A stretch of DNA of 33,366 nt from an uncultured bacterium (GTDB lineage Bacteria > Pseudomonadota > Gammaproteobacteria > Burkholderiales > Burkholderiaceae_E), in the NCBI GenBank assembly GCA_903907905.1, contig CAIVPX010000045.1, positions 1 to 33,366 on the forward strand, read 5' to 3'. Position 1 is the stretch's first letter. Every line of letters begins with the position of its first letter. Made by a program: the position numbers and the translations under genes. Positions 23,449 to 32,308 of the stretch are shown piece after piece. The notes under the pieces were generated by a model that was not told the origin of the DNA, made no database searches, and saw only the letters and a list, made by a program, of their open reading frames with translations.

Positions 23449-24603
23449 CTACTGCAGCATTTGCTGCATGAGCATGTCGACAATGCGGGTGACGGTGACG
23501 CGGTCGGCTTCCTGTGTGGGCTTGCCGTCCTTGTCGAGCACCGAGAGCCTGGTACCGGTGCCCGCCGACACCAGCACCAGACGATACTGCTGGCTCAGTT
23601 CGCTCTTGCGGGCACCGCTGAACAACCGCGAAAGGAAACCCGGACGCTCAGCCGCAGCCCGCGCCTGCTCATCAGCGTCGATGTAGCGCACGAAGTAGGC
23701 CCCGCGAGAGCGGTCGCGGTCCTCGACCGTGAAGCCTCCGCGGTCGAGCGCCACACCCACGCGACGCCAGGCGCGGTCGAAGGGGTCATCGATGTCGAGG
23801 CCACGATCGGGACCCGCGCCGCTGATGCGCACATCGCGCTCGGCCGCCACGGCGGGCGACACGACTGCGGTGGGCCCCGCGGACGATTTGCCGCCCAGTT
23901 TGAGCATGAGGCGATTGAGCAGTTCGTTTTCGAGCTCGGAATCGGTGGGCCGACGCTCCCAGGTGGTGCCGTCCTTGGTGTTGCGCATCACCTCGACCAC
24001 ACCGCGATGGCTGATGGTGATTTCGGTGCCCCCCTCGACCCGCTCGAGACGGGTGCGGAAACGATCGCGCTCACCCGACGAGTAGGCGTTTTCGAAGACA
24101 CGGCCGATGGTGCGACGAATGAAGTCTTGCGGGATGCGCGCGCGGTTTTCGGCCCAGTCGGTTTCCATGATGCCGGCCTCGGGCGTTTCGACGTCGATCT
24201 TGAAGCCGGTTTCTTCCCAGAAACTGCGAACAGCCGGCCAGAGCGACTCGGCCGGCGCATCCACCCTCAGCCAGCGCTGCGCCCCGGCGCGTTCGATGCG
24301 CATGCCGGGAATGGGAGGCAGCACGCCCGGCACCGCGGGCCGGGCCGCGCCGGTGGCGCGGTCCCGTTCGAAGGACGAGAGGGTTCGATCGCCCGCGCGC
24401 TGCGGCAGCGCATAGCGCTCGTCGCCCCGGGGCGAAATGAGATCGGGCGGCGTTTCGAGCGTGACGCGCCGGTTGGCGCCGGACGCCGACTTGTAGTCGA
24501 TCTTGCCCTTTTCCTCGATGTAGTCGGCCACCGCGCAACCCGAGAGCAGTGCCACCAGAGACAGGGCGCGAACCGATCGACCGAAAAAGGACTTGCCGGA
24601 CAT
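23449..24603 (-). CDS. bamC: Outer membrane assembly lipoprotein BamC
   Basis: A 384-residue lipoprotein of the BAM complex, which inserts beta-barrel proteins into the outer membrane. The signal peptide ends in the lipobox LLSGC with Cys23 as the lipidated residue. An unstructured N-terminal stretch follows (YKSASGANRRVTLETPPDLISP), as in E. coli BamC where it binds BamD. Two helix-grip domains come next: about 105-215 (LRVDAPAESLWPAVRSFWEE) and 275-384 (FDRAWRRVGVALDRGGFTVE, ending VDMLMQQMLQ). The ATG is one base after the dapA stop, the conserved dapA-bamC arrangement. Confidence 0.93.
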   Translation of the reverse strand: MSGKSFFGRSVRALSLVALLSGCAVADYIEEKGKIDYKSASGANRRVTLETPPDLISPRGDERYALPQRAGDRTLSSFERDRATGAARPAVPGVLPPIPGMRIERAGAQRWLRVDAPAESLWPAVRSFWEETGFKIDVETPEAGIMETDWAENRARIPQDFIRRTIGRVFENAYSSGERDRFRTRLERVEGGTEITISHRGVVEVMRNTKDGTTWERRPTDSELENELLNRLMLKLGGKSSAGPTAVVSPAVAAERDVRISGAGPDRGLDIDDPFDRAWRRVGVALDRGGFTVEDRDRSRGAYFVRYIDADEQARAAAERPGFLSRLFSGARKSELSQQYRLVLVSAGTGTRLSVLDKDGKPTQEADRVTVTRIVDMLMQQMLQ

Positions 24604-24604
24604 G

Positions 24605-25477
24605 TCAGACCCCTGCCGCGAGCATCGCGGCGCGTACCGTTTCATGATGGGACGCCGACAACGGCGTGAGCGGCAAACGGATGCCTGGACCGATGAGCTT
24701 GCGCTCGGCCATCGCCCATTTGAGCGGTATGGGATTGGCTTCGACGAAAAGCTTCAGATGCAGTGGCAGCAGCGTGCGGTTGATGGCAAGCGCCTCGGCC
24801 CAGCGCCCGGCCAGGGCGGCTGCGCACATGCGGGCCATGGGTCCGGGCGCGATATTGGCGGTGACCGAAATGACCCCATGCGAGCCCATGGCCATGAGGG
24901 CCAGCGCCGAATCGTCATTGCCGCTGTACACCCCGAAGCCGGCCGGCAGGCGCACGAGCAGGTCGGAGCCCCGGGGGATGTCACCCGTGGCGTCCTTGAG
25001 GCCGGCAATACCGGGCACCTGAGCCAAGCGCAGCACCGTGTCATTGGACAGATCGGCCACCGTACGCCCGGGCACGTTGTACAGGATGATGGGCAGATCC
25101 ACCGCCTCGGCCACCGCGCGGAAGTGGCGGTAGAGGCCCTCCTGGGTGGGCTTGTTGTAGTAGGGCACCACCTGCAAGGAAGCGGAGGCTCCGGCCTTGC
25201 GCGCATACGCGGTGAGTTCGATGGCTTCCCGGGTGGAGTTGCCGCCGGTGCCCGCAATGATGGGCAAGCGACCCGCCGCCTGCTCGACCGCCACCCGGAT
25301 GAGTGTGGTGTGCTCGTCGAAGTCGACCGTGGGCGACTCGCCCGTGGTGCCCACCGCCACGATGGCGGAGGTTTTCTGCTCGATGTGCCAGTCGATCAGC
25401 CGGCGATAGGTGTCGAGGTCGAGGCTGCCATCCTCGTGCATCGGCGTGACGATCGCGACAATGCTGCCCTGGATCAT
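24605..25477 (-). CDS. dapA: 4-hydroxy-tetrahydrodipicolinate synthase
   Basis: A 290-residue TIM-barrel enzyme that condenses pyruvate with aspartate semialdehyde in lysine and diaminopimelate synthesis. All catalytic residues sit at the E. coli numbering: Thr44-Thr45 (GTTGES), Tyr107, Tyr133 (LYNVPGR), Arg138 and Schiff-base Lys161 (GLKDATGD). The start at 25477 has GGAAG eight bases upstream; an in-frame ATG at 25504 would add nine residues not usual in the family. It follows the methyltransferase gene by 23 bp and is translationally close to bamC. Confidence 0.96.
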   Translation of the reverse strand: MIQGSIVAIVTPMHEDGSLDLDTYRRLIDWHIEQKTSAIVAVGTTGESPTVDFDEHTTLIRVAVEQAAGRLPIIAGTGGNSTREAIELTAYARKAGASASLQVVPYYNKPTQEGLYRHFRAVAEAVDLPIILYNVPGRTVADLSNDTVLRLAQVPGIAGLKDATGDIPRGSDLLVRLPAGFGVYSGNDDSALALMAMGSHGVISVTANIAPGPMARMCAAALAGRWAEALAINRTLLPLHLKLFVEANPIPLKWAMAERKLIGPGIRLPLTPLSASHHETVRAAMLAAGV

Positions 25478-25500
25478 GGGATGTCTTCCGGAGGAAAAGT

Positions 25501-26034
25501 TCATTCTATCGCGAAGCGTTCGAGATTCGCGGGCGGACGAAGCGCCCGGGCGCGCTGCACCCGGGCCCGGCGCCCCGCCCCGACAAACCCGTCCTCATAG
25601 GCCAGCACGAACAGGCCTGCCGACCGGCAACGCTCGAACAACTCGCCTGGCTCGAGCAGGAAATCGGGATTGCTCGGACGCCCGTACGCCTCGTTGCCGC
25701 GGGCAAAGGTTTCGTACAGCAGCAAGCCACCAGGCGCCAACAGGCCACACAACTCGGCAAAGCGGGGGCGATACAGGTAGTTGCAGACGACCACGGCCTC
25801 GAACTCGGTCAACTCCGACGGCCAGGGGTCGGCCTCCAGATCGGCGACCAGACAGCGCACGGCGCCGCCAATGCCGGCCAGGGCCTGCGCGTCGCGATCG
25901 ACCGCGGTGGTGGCCAGACCGAGCGAATCGGCCGCGCGCGCGTGCCGGCCCGAGCCCGCCGCAAAGTCGAGGACACGCGAACCGGGCGCCAGGGCCTCCA
26001 GACCCTGCATGACCCAGGCCGACGTGTCAGTCAT
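25501..26034 (-). CDS. Class I SAM-dependent methyltransferase
   Basis: A 177-residue small methyltransferase with the SAM-binding motif [15 protein letters not shown] (21-34), an acidic residue ending strand 2 (TAVDRD), and motif [11 protein letters not shown] in place of a catalytic Asn/Asp-Pro-Pro-Tyr. The layout resembles TehB-like small-molecule methyltransferases. The substrate is unknown. It overlaps the 3' end of trpS by 8 bp, so it is co-translated with it. Confidence 0.82.
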   Translation of the reverse strand: MTDTSAWVMQGLEALAPGSRVLDFAAGSGRHARAADSLGLATTAVDRDAQALAGIGGAVRCLVADLEADPWPSELTEFEAVVVCNYLYRPRFAELCGLLAPGGLLLYETFARGNEAYGRPSNPDFLLEPGELFERCRSAGLFVLAYEDGFVGAGRRARVQRARALRPPANLERFAIE

Positions 26035-27229
26035 GGCTCAGGCCCATCACCTCGCGCACCTCGCGCATGGTTTCCTGGGCCAGTTTGCGGGCCTTGTCAC
26101 AGCCGTCGGCGATGATGTTGCGCAGCAGGCTGGGGTCGTCCAGATAGGGCTGAGCGCGCTCGCGAAAGCCCTCCTGCTCCTTCAGCACCGCATCGATGAC
26201 CGGCTGCTTGCACTCGAGGCAGCCGATGCCCGCGCTGGTACAGCCCGATTGCACCCACTCGCGCGTGGCATCATCGGTGTAGACGACGTGCAACTGCCAC
26301 ACCGGGCAACGCGAGGGGTCGCCCGCGTCGGTGCGCCGAACCCGGGCGGGATCGGTCGGCATGGTGCGGATCTTGCGCTTGACCGACTCGGGGTCTTCGC
26401 GCATGCCGATGGCGTTGCCGTAGCTCTTGGACATCTTCTGGCCATCGATGCCAGGCATGCGCGAGGCCTCGGTGAGCAGGGCCTGAGGCTCGCTGAGAAT
26501 GATCTTGCGGCTGCCTTCGAGCCAGCCGAACAGCCGCTCACGATCGCCCATGCTGAGATTGGGCGACTGCTCGAGCAGTTCGCGCGCCTGCTGCAGCGCC
26601 TGCTCGTCGCCTTGCTCCTGAAACCGGTTGCGCAGGTCCTGGTAGAGCCGGGCGCGCTTGCTGCCCAGACGGCGCACGGCCTCGCGGGCCTTGTCCTCGA
26701 AGCCGGGTTCGCGGCCGAACAGATGATTGAATCGACGCGCGATTTCACGCGTGAGTTCGATGTGCGGGACCTGATCTTCGCCGACGGGGACCCAGGCTGC
26801 GCGATAGATGAGGATGTCGGCCGCCTGCAGCAGGGGATAGCCCAGAAAGCCGTAGGTGGCGAGGTCGCGATCGCTGAGTTTTTCCTGCTGATCCTTGTAG
26901 GTGGGCACGCGCTCGAGCCAGCCCAGTGGCGTGCTCATCGAGAGCAGCAGGTGCAATTCGGCGTGTTCGGGCACCCGCGACTGGATGAAAAGCGTGGACT
27001 GCTGGGGGTCGATGCCCGCCGCCAGCCAGTCGACCACCATCTCCCAGATGTTGTCGCCGATGACATCGGGCGAATCGTAGTGCGTGGTGAGCGCATGCCA
27101 GTCGGCCACGAAAAACAGGCAGGGGTACTCGGCCTGCAGGCGCACCCAGTTCTTGAGCGCGCCGTGATAGTGACCCAGGTGCAGGGCGCCCGTGGGGCGC
27201 ATGCCAGAGACAACTCTTTCGGGAAACAT
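26027..27229 (-). CDS. trpS: Tryptophanyl-tRNA synthetase, long form
   Basis: A 400-residue class I synthetase that charges tRNA-Trp. The HIGH motif appears as HLGH (17-20) and the KMSKS loop at 265-269. The tryptophan pocket part LGYPLLQAADILIYRA is normal. Two things differ from the short form: about 70 charged, helical residues inserted near 174-247, before the KMSKS loop, and four cysteines, Cys308, Cys330, Cys337 and Cys340. These last follow nearly the spacing of the [4Fe-4S] site described in Thermotoga maritima TrpRS (C-x22-C-x6-C-x2-C; here the first gap is 21). The stop of the M50 protease gene ends one base before its ATG. Confidence 0.95.
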   Translation of the reverse strand: MFPERVVSGMRPTGALHLGHYHGALKNWVRLQAEYPCLFFVADWHALTTHYDSPDVIGDNIWEMVVDWLAAGIDPQQSTLFIQSRVPEHAELHLLLSMSTPLGWLERVPTYKDQQEKLSDRDLATYGFLGYPLLQAADILIYRAAWVPVGEDQVPHIELTREIARRFNHLFGREPGFEDKAREAVRRLGSKRARLYQDLRNRFQEQGDEQALQQARELLEQSPNLSMGDRERLFGWLEGSRKIILSEPQALLTEASRMPGIDGQKMSKSYGNAIGMREDPESVKRKIRTMPTDPARVRRTDAGDPSRCPVWQLHVVYTDDATREWVQSGCTSAGIGCLECKQPVIDAVLKEQEGFRERAQPYLDDPSLLRNIIADGCDKARKLAQETMREVREVMGLSHD

Positions 27230-27230
27230 G

Positions 27231-27893
27231 TCAGTCCGCCAGATTGAAGAGCCAGAAGATGGACTCGATGCCGTGACCGATCAGCGGTGTGATGATCGCC
27301 CCCAGAAGGCCGCTGACCAGCAGTGCGAGCACGATGAACAGTCCGAAGCGTTCGAGCCGGTAGTAGGCGATTGCCGCGCGCAAGGGCAGCACGCTCGCCA
27401 GGATGCGTCCGCCATCGAGCGGCGGCACCGGCAGCAGATTGACCACCGCCAGTCCGATGTTGCACACGACACCCGCCTGCGCCACCAGCAGGGGAAACTC
27501 GATCTGGAGCCCCGCCCAGAGCATCAGCTTGAGCGCAAGCCCCCAGAGCAGGGCCATGGCCACATTGGCCAGGGGGCCGGCGGCCGCCACCAGGCCCAGA
27601 TCACGGCGCGGCGATCCGAGCGCGCCCGCATCCACCGGAACGGGCTTGGCCCAGCCAAAGAGCAGGCCCGACGCCCCGAAGGCCTTGCTCATCAGCAAAA
27701 TGATGGCGGGCACCAGCAAGGTGCCGACGAAATCGACATGCCGGAAAGGATTGACCGAGACGCGGCCGAGCAGACGCGCCGTGGGGTCGCCCAGGCGCGA
27801 CGCGACCCAGGCATGAGCCGCCTCATGCAGGGTGATCGCGAGCAGGACGGGAATGGCATACACCGCAATCAACTGCGGCAGGCTGAGGTTCAT
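27231..27893 (-). CDS. Site-2-protease-type M50 family membrane metalloprotease
   Basis: A 220-residue membrane protease. Zinc ligands are His23 and His27 with Glu24 (HEAAH) in the first helix, and Asp160 in the second motif NLLPVPPLDGG. About five hydrophobic helices are visible and there is no PDZ or CBS domain, so it is the short form, related to the FtsH-independent M50 proteins common next to trpS in Betaproteobacteria. The physiological substrate is unknown. It lies 13 bp after the YciO-like gene and one base before trpS. Confidence 0.9.
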   Translation of the reverse strand: MNLSLPQLIAVYAIPVLLAITLHEAAHAWVASRLGDPTARLLGRVSVNPFRHVDFVGTLLVPAIILLMSKAFGASGLLFGWAKPVPVDAGALGSPRRDLGLVAAAGPLANVAMALLWGLALKLMLWAGLQIEFPLLVAQAGVVCNIGLAVVNLLPVPPLDGGRILASVLPLRAAIAYYRLERFGLFIVLALLVSGLLGAIITPLIGHGIESIFWLFNLAD

Positions 27894-27906
27894 CGCTTAG
27901 ATTTTA

Positions 27907-28536
27907 TCAGCCGGCCAGCACCATGCCGTCGATCGGGCCACAGCCGACCCGGGTTACCAGGGGCTCGTCGCCGGTCAGGTCGATGACCGTGGTGGGCTCG
28001 ATGCCACCCGACGCGCTATCGATCACGAGTTCAACACGACGCGACAGGCGCTCGATGATCTCGTCGGGGTCGGACAGCGGCAGATCGTCACCCGGCAACT
28101 GCAGCGTCGTGCCCAGCAAGGGCTCGCCCAGTGTCTCGAGCAACCCCTGGAGCAAGGGCGAGGCGGGAACGCGCAGCCCCAGCGTCCGACGCGAGGGGTG
28201 GAGCAAGCGCCGGGGCACCTCCCGCGTGGCGGGCAGCACGAAGGTGTAAGGGCCCGGCGTCCACTCCTTGAGGAAGCGAAACTGGCGGGTGTTCACCGCC
28301 GCATACACCGATACCTGGGACAGGTCGCGGCACAGCAGGGTCATGAGATGCCGGTCATCGAGCGCACGAATCTGCCGGACGCGGTCAAGCGCGTCGCGCT
28401 CGCCCAGACGCCATACCAGCGCCCAGCAAGCGTCGGTCGGCAACGCGACGATCGCACCGGACTGCAGACAATCGACCGCCTGCCGCAGCAACCTGGGCTG
28501 GGGATTATCCGGATGAACGGTAAAGCGCTGCGTCAT
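27907..28536 (-). CDS. YciO/Sua5-family protein (threonylcarbamoyl-AMP synthase fold)
   Basis: A 209-residue YrdC/Sua5-fold protein. The nucleotide-binding pattern is present: GAIVALPTDACWALVWRL, then RHLMTLLCRDLSQVS, GPYTFVLPATREVPRR, and TLGLRVPASPLLQGLLE. The sequence is closer to YciO than to TsaC or Sua5; YciO has weak or uncertain activity in tRNA t6A formation, so the gene is not named tsaC. The start at 28536 gives the family's usual N-terminus and leaves 14 bp to the PHP gene. Confidence 0.88.
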   Translation of the reverse strand: MTQRFTVHPDNPQPRLLRQAVDCLQSGAIVALPTDACWALVWRLGERDALDRVRQIRALDDRHLMTLLCRDLSQVSVYAAVNTRQFRFLKEWTPGPYTFVLPATREVPRRLLHPSRRTLGLRVPASPLLQGLLETLGEPLLGTTLQLPGDDLPLSDPDEIIERLSRRVELVIDSASGGIEPTTVIDLTGDEPLVTRVGCGPIDGMVLAG

Positions 28537-28550
28537 GCGGGCCTGCCCGG

Positions 28551-29432
28551 TCAGGCCTGAGCCCGGCCCCGGAACTCGGGCCACTCGCTCCAGACCGGCA
28601 CCACCGAGTCAGGAAGCGGGGGCAACTGCCCGATTTCGTTGTGACGTTCGCCCGGCGCATGAAAATCGGAGCCGCGCGACGCCAGCAGCCCGAACTCGAC
28701 GGCAACCGAAGCGAAGCGGCGAAACTGATCGCGGCTGTGGCTGCCACACACCACTTCGATCGCCGACCCGCCCGCCTCGCGAAACTCATTGATCAGCGCC
28801 CAGAGTGCGGTATCACCCAGGCGGTAACGCCCGGGGTGCGCCAGCACCGCGACGCCGCCGGCCCCCCGGATCCATCCGACGGCATCGGCCAGCGCCGCCC
28901 AGCGGTGTTCGACATAGCCCGGGCGACCCTCGACCATGTACTTGCGAAACACTTCGCTGATGTCGTCGCAGATCCCACGCTCGACGATGTGCCTGGCAAA
29001 ATGGGTTCGCGAGATCAGCGCCGGGTTGCCCACGTGCCGCAAGGCCCCTTCCCAGGCATCGGGAATGCCGACCTTCTCGAGCTGCGCGGCCATCTCCCTC
29101 GCCCGCCCATCGCGGCCCGAGCGCGTACGGGCCAAGCCCTCGAGCAGGGGCGCATCGTTCCAGTTGATGCGCAGTCCCACCACGTGAATGGTTTCGCCGC
29201 CCCAGGACACCGACACCTCGACGCCGCCCACGTAGTCGAGCCCGAGCGCACGCGCCGCATCGGCCGCCTGCTGTTGCCCGCACAACTCGTCGTGATCGGT
29301 GAGCGAAAACAGTTCAACCCCCTGAGCCGCGGCCCGTTCGACCAGCACTGCTGGCGCCAGCACCCCATCGGACATGCTCGAATGGCAGTGCAGGTCGGCG
29401 TTGAAACACCAAGGATCGCCGGGCTGAGTCAT
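28551..29432 (-). CDS. PHP-domain phosphoesterase (TrpH/RNase AM-like)
   Basis: A 293-residue PHP-domain enzyme. Metal ligands: Asp13, His15 and His17 (NADLHCHSSMSDG), Asp46-x-Asp48 with His47 (LTDHDEL), Glu in GGVEVSVSW, His in VLAHPGRY, and Asp-x-His in RGSDFHAPG. E. coli YciV/TrpH, the closest studied relative, is a 5'-3' exonuclease that acts on short RNA and 3',5'-bisphosphonucleotides. The start at 29432 overlaps the stop of the alpha/beta hydrolase gene as ATGA. The yciV-yciO order is widely conserved. Confidence 0.9.
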   Translation of the reverse strand: MTQPGDPWCFNADLHCHSSMSDGVLAPAVLVERAAAQGVELFSLTDHDELCGQQQAADAARALGLDYVGGVEVSVSWGGETIHVVGLRINWNDAPLLEGLARTRSGRDGRAREMAAQLEKVGIPDAWEGALRHVGNPALISRTHFARHIVERGICDDISEVFRKYMVEGRPGYVEHRWAALADAVGWIRGAGGVAVLAHPGRYRLGDTALWALINEFREAGGSAIEVVCGSHSRDQFRRFASVAVEFGLLASRGSDFHAPGERHNEIGQLPPLPDSVVPVWSEWPEFRGRAQA

Positions 29433-30346
29433 TCGAGAAAGTCCTCGATCATGCGCGCCAGCGCAGCCGGCTGGTCGTGGTGCATCATGTGGCCGGCGCC
29501 GGAGAGGGTCGATCGAGACAGTTGTCTGATCGCCGACAACCTGCGCTGGTATTCGGGTCGCAGGGCGAACTGCTGATTGGGCCCGGGAAACTCCGACATC
29601 ACCCACAGCACCTCGGCCTCGATCTTTCGCCAGCAGGCGATCGCCTCGGTGACCCGGTACAGCACCGGATTGACCCCGCGATGCGCAGGATCGCCGAGAA
29701 TTTCGAACAGACCGTCATCGCGCTGGCGGGACCACTCGCTCGCCACGAACAGGGCCCGATCGGCGCGCAGCCGCGGGTTGCCGCTCATCAGACGCTGCGC
29801 CAGCGCCTGCACGGACGGATAGGGCCGCATCGCGTGTCCCTTGCGGGTTTGGTCAAGCCACTGCAGGTAGCGCTCAGGCGCCTGGCGGGGCCGCGTGGCG
29901 CGCATTCCCAGGCCCTCGAGGTTGATGACGCGCCGAACCCGTGTGGGCCGGATGCCCGCGTAGAGCAGCGCCGCATTGCCGCCCATGCTGTGGGCGACGA
30001 TGTCCAGCGCACCCTGCGGCGCCACGTGGTCGAGGACTGCCTCGAGGTCAGCCAGGTAATCGGGAAACCAGTAGGTGTCGCTCGCCGGTCGCTCAGACAG
30101 ACCAAAGCCCCGCCAGTCGAGCGCGTGAATCTCCCAGCCCGGACCGAGTTCATCGATGACGAACTGGAACGATGCCGACGAATCCATCCAGCCGTGCAGA
30201 AAGATCGCCCGGCGACGGATCTGGCCCGATGTGCGCCAGCGACGCACGTGCAGACGCAGCCCGCGGATGGGGAATAACAGCGATTCGCTGTGGCACAAAG
30301 GTGCGTAGGCGCGCGCAGCGGCGAGGTCAACAGGCTCAATGCTCAT
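29429..30346 (-). CDS. Alpha/beta-hydrolase-fold protein
   Basis: A 305-residue hydrolase. The oxyanion segment IFLHGWMDSSASF (48-60), nucleophile elbow AHSMGGNAAL with Ser120, and C-terminal GAGHMMHHDQP with catalytic His286 are clear. The acid is not at an obvious Asp; WVMSEFPGPN is the candidate strand end. It resembles serine-hydrolase-like epoxide/ester hydrolases, with no signal peptide, and its substrate is unknown. The start at 30346 has GGAAGG six bases upstream; an ATG four codons earlier lies inside a TATAAT sequence. It heads the long minus-strand housekeeping block. Confidence 0.85.
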   Translation of the reverse strand: MSIEPVDLAAARAYAPLCHSESLLFPIRGLRLHVRRWRTSGQIRRRAIFLHGWMDSSASFQFVIDELGPGWEIHALDWRGFGLSERPASDTYWFPDYLADLEAVLDHVAPQGALDIVAHSMGGNAALLYAGIRPTRVRRVINLEGLGMRATRPRQAPERYLQWLDQTRKGHAMRPYPSVQALAQRLMSGNPRLRADRALFVASEWSRQRDDGLFEILGDPAHRGVNPVLYRVTEAIACWRKIEAEVLWVMSEFPGPNQQFALRPEYQRRLSAIRQLSRSTLSGAGHMMHHDQPAALARMIEDFLE

Positions 30347-30417
30347 GAAGCCTTCCATTATAGGAACTTCCGGCCGGCGCCCCATGGTCGGCCCGGCTGG
30401 CCAGTCGCCGTATCCCG

Positions 30418-30452
30418 TAGAATCAACGGTCAATACCTGATCCAAGGAGCCG
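30418..30452 (+). promoter_or_regulatory. Candidate -10 element and ribosome-binding site for the gamma-carbonic anhydrase gene
   Basis: TAGAAT (30418-30423) fits a sigma-70 -10 element and would place transcription near 30430. AAGGAG follows within the leader, nine bases before the ATG at 30459. No good -35 was found, so the promoter part is tentative. Confidence 0.3.
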
Positions 30453-30458
30453 ACTTTC

Positions 30459-30983
30459 ATGGCCATCTACCGTCTGGGCGACGTCACCCCAAAGATTCAT
30501 CCCGAGGCCTGGGTGGCCGAATCAGCAGACATCATCGGCGATGTCGAACTCGCCGAACTCGCCAGTGTCTGGTTCAACGTCACCATTCGTGGCGACAGTG
30601 ACCGTATCCGTATCGGGGCGCGTTCCAACGTTCAGGACGGCTCGGTCCTGCATACAGACACCGGCATTCCGCTTGAAATCGGCGAAGACGTCACTGTCGG
30701 CCATCAGGTCATGCTGCACGGCTGCACCATCGGCAACGGGTCACTGATCGGCATTCAGGCGGTGATTCTCAACCGGGCCAAGATCGGTCGCGACTGTCTG
30801 ATCGGCGCGGGCGCACTCGTCACCGAAGGCAAGGAAATCCCCGACCGCAGCATGGTGCTGGGCTCGCCCGGCAAGGTGGTTCGCACCCTGACCGACAAAG
30901 ACCTCGAAATGCTGCGCTATGGCGCCAAGATGTACGTCGAGCGTTCGCGCGAGTATCGCGATCGCCTCAAACGCGTCGGCTGA
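30459..30983 (+). CDS. Gamma-carbonic anhydrase family protein
   Basis: A 174-residue left-handed beta-helix protein that should form trimers. Hexapeptide repeats cover about 15-135. The three zinc-binding histidines of gamma-carbonic anhydrases are present as His65 (VLHTD), His82 and His87 (GHQVMLHGC). The C-terminal helix RYGAKMYVERSREYRDRLKR is typical of YrdA-like members, many of which show little anhydrase activity, so function is stated at family level. It lies 21 bp upstream of hslO and is probably co-transcribed with it. Confidence 0.92.
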   Translation: MAIYRLGDVTPKIHPEAWVAESADIIGDVELAELASVWFNVTIRGDSDRIRIGARSNVQDGSVLHTDTGIPLEIGEDVTVGHQVMLHGCTIGNGSLIGIQAVILNRAKIGRDCLIGAGALVTEGKEIPDRSMVLGSPGKVVRTLTDKDLEMLRYGAKMYVERSREYRDRLKRVG

Positions 30984-31004
30984 GATCAAACGGCTGATCG
31001 CCCC

Positions 31005-31919
31005 ATGAGCGACGAGGTCCGACGCTTTCTGCTCGAAGACAGCCCCGTGCGCGGCGAGATCGTCTCGCTCGATGACAGCTGGCGGGAGGTGAGCCGGCGG
31101 CACGATCTGCCCGAACCGGTGCTGCACACCCTCGGCGAGTTGTCGGCAGCTGCAGTGCTGCTGGGCGCCACCCTCAAGTTTGACGGGGCCCTCATCCTGC
31201 AAATTCATGGCGATGGCCCGGTCGCGCTCATGGTGGTCGAATGTCAGGCCGACGGGCGTCTGCGCGCCACGGTCAAGCTGCGTGAAGGCGAAACCATCGC
31301 CCCCCAGGCAAGTCTGGTCGATCTGGTCAACCGGCAAGGCCAGGGGCGCTTTGCCGTCACCCTGGACCCCCGGATCCGCTCGGAGAATCGCCAACCCTGG
31401 CAGGGCATCGTCCCCTTTGAAGGCGTCACCATCGCAGAGGTGCTCGAGCACTACATGGCGCGGTCAGAGCAACTGCCCACGCGCCTGTGGCTCGCCGCAA
31501 GCGGGCAGCGTGCCACGGGGTTGCTGCTGCAGAAACTGCCCGCAGAGGGCGGGCGTTCGGCGGCCCCCAACATCGATGCCGACGGCTGGAATCGCATGCA
31601 GCATCTGACCGAAACCCTCAGCCGCGAGGAACTGATCGAACTGTCGTCAGAGCAGGTGCTGACGCGCCTTTTCTGGGACGAACGCCTGCGGGGCTTCGAA
31701 CCCCGGGGGCTGCGCTTTGCCTGCGGCTGCTCGCGGCAGAAGGTGGCAGGCATGCTGCAGATGCTGGGACGCGGTGAAATCGAGTCGCTGATCGCCGAGC
31801 GGGGTGAGGTTGAAGTGCATTGCGACTTCTGCAATGAGCCCTACCACTTCGACCCCGTTGACTGTGCAACGCTTTTCCTGAACGCTCTGCCGTCGGCGGC
31901 TTCTGACGCCCGGCACTGA
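31005..31919 (+). CDS. hslO: Redox-regulated chaperone Hsp33
   Basis: A 304-residue chaperone activated by oxidation. The C-terminal redox switch holds the four zinc cysteines: Cys240-x-Cys242 (FACGCS) and Cys273-x2-Cys276 (HCDFCN). When oxidised to disulfides in Hsp33 these release zinc and expose the substrate-binding surface. The N-terminal fold is normal (LSAAAVLLGATLKFDGALIL, QIHGDGPVALMVVE). No ribosome-binding site is visible before the ATG; 21 bp separate it from the carbonic anhydrase gene, suggesting coupling. It converges on ftsB, with 31 bp between the stops. Confidence 0.95.
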   Translation: MSDEVRRFLLEDSPVRGEIVSLDDSWREVSRRHDLPEPVLHTLGELSAAAVLLGATLKFDGALILQIHGDGPVALMVVECQADGRLRATVKLREGETIAPQASLVDLVNRQGQGRFAVTLDPRIRSENRQPWQGIVPFEGVTIAEVLEHYMARSEQLPTRLWLAASGQRATGLLLQKLPAEGGRSAAPNIDADGWNRMQHLTETLSREELIELSSEQVLTRLFWDERLRGFEPRGLRFACGCSRQKVAGMLQMLGRGEIESLIAERGEVEVHCDFCNEPYHFDPVDCATLFLNALPSAASDARH

Positions 31920-31950
31920 CCCGCCGCCGACCCCGAAGTGCGGTCCGGTG

Positions 31951-32289
31951 CTAGGGGCGCTGCGCCGCTGCCGTCTTGATCTCGGGCGTCAGCCCGGGCG
32001 CATTGCCCTCGTTGCGCACGGGCTCGCTGATCTGTACGAAAATTTCACCCTTGCGCAGCATGCCGAGCTCGGAGCGCGCAAGCTCTTCCACCGCGTCACT
32101 GCCCTTGCGCAGGTCGAGCACCTGCGCCTCGAGCGCCGCATTGCGCAGGCGGCGCTGATCATTGGCAGCGCGTTGCGACTGAAGCTCTCGCTCGATTTCC
32201 CACACGCGCAGCCAACCGCCCTTGCCGAGCCAGAGTGGGTACTGGATCAGCAGCAGAAGCGAAAACAGAATGAGGGCAAGCGCGCGCAC
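31951..32289 (-). CDS. ftsB: Cell division protein FtsB
   Basis: A 112-residue bitopic inner-membrane protein of the divisome, which forms the FtsQ-FtsB-FtsL complex. One transmembrane helix (LALILFSLLLLIQYPLWLG, residues 4-22) is followed by a coiled coil (about 30-70, WEIERELQSQRAANDQRRLR) and the conserved LDLRKGSDAVEELARSELGM. The start codon is GTG at 32289; an ATG at 32300 is out of frame. The tail (90-112) is Pro/Ala-rich and not conserved. The gene follows eno by 19 bp, the conserved eno-ftsB order. Confidence 0.92.
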   Translation of the reverse strand: MRALALILFSLLLLIQYPLWLGKGGWLRVWEIERELQSQRAANDQRRLRNAALEAQVLDLRKGSDAVEELARSELGMLRKGEIFVQISEPVRNEGNAPGLTPEIKTAAAQRP

Positions 32290-32308
32290 GGCCGAGACAT
32301 TACACCGT

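Noticed and set aside
30357-30362. TATAAT on the minus strand before the alpha/beta hydrolase gene, considered as its -10 element
   Set aside because: Transcription would begin inside or after the GGAAGG ribosome-binding site, and no -35 is seen.
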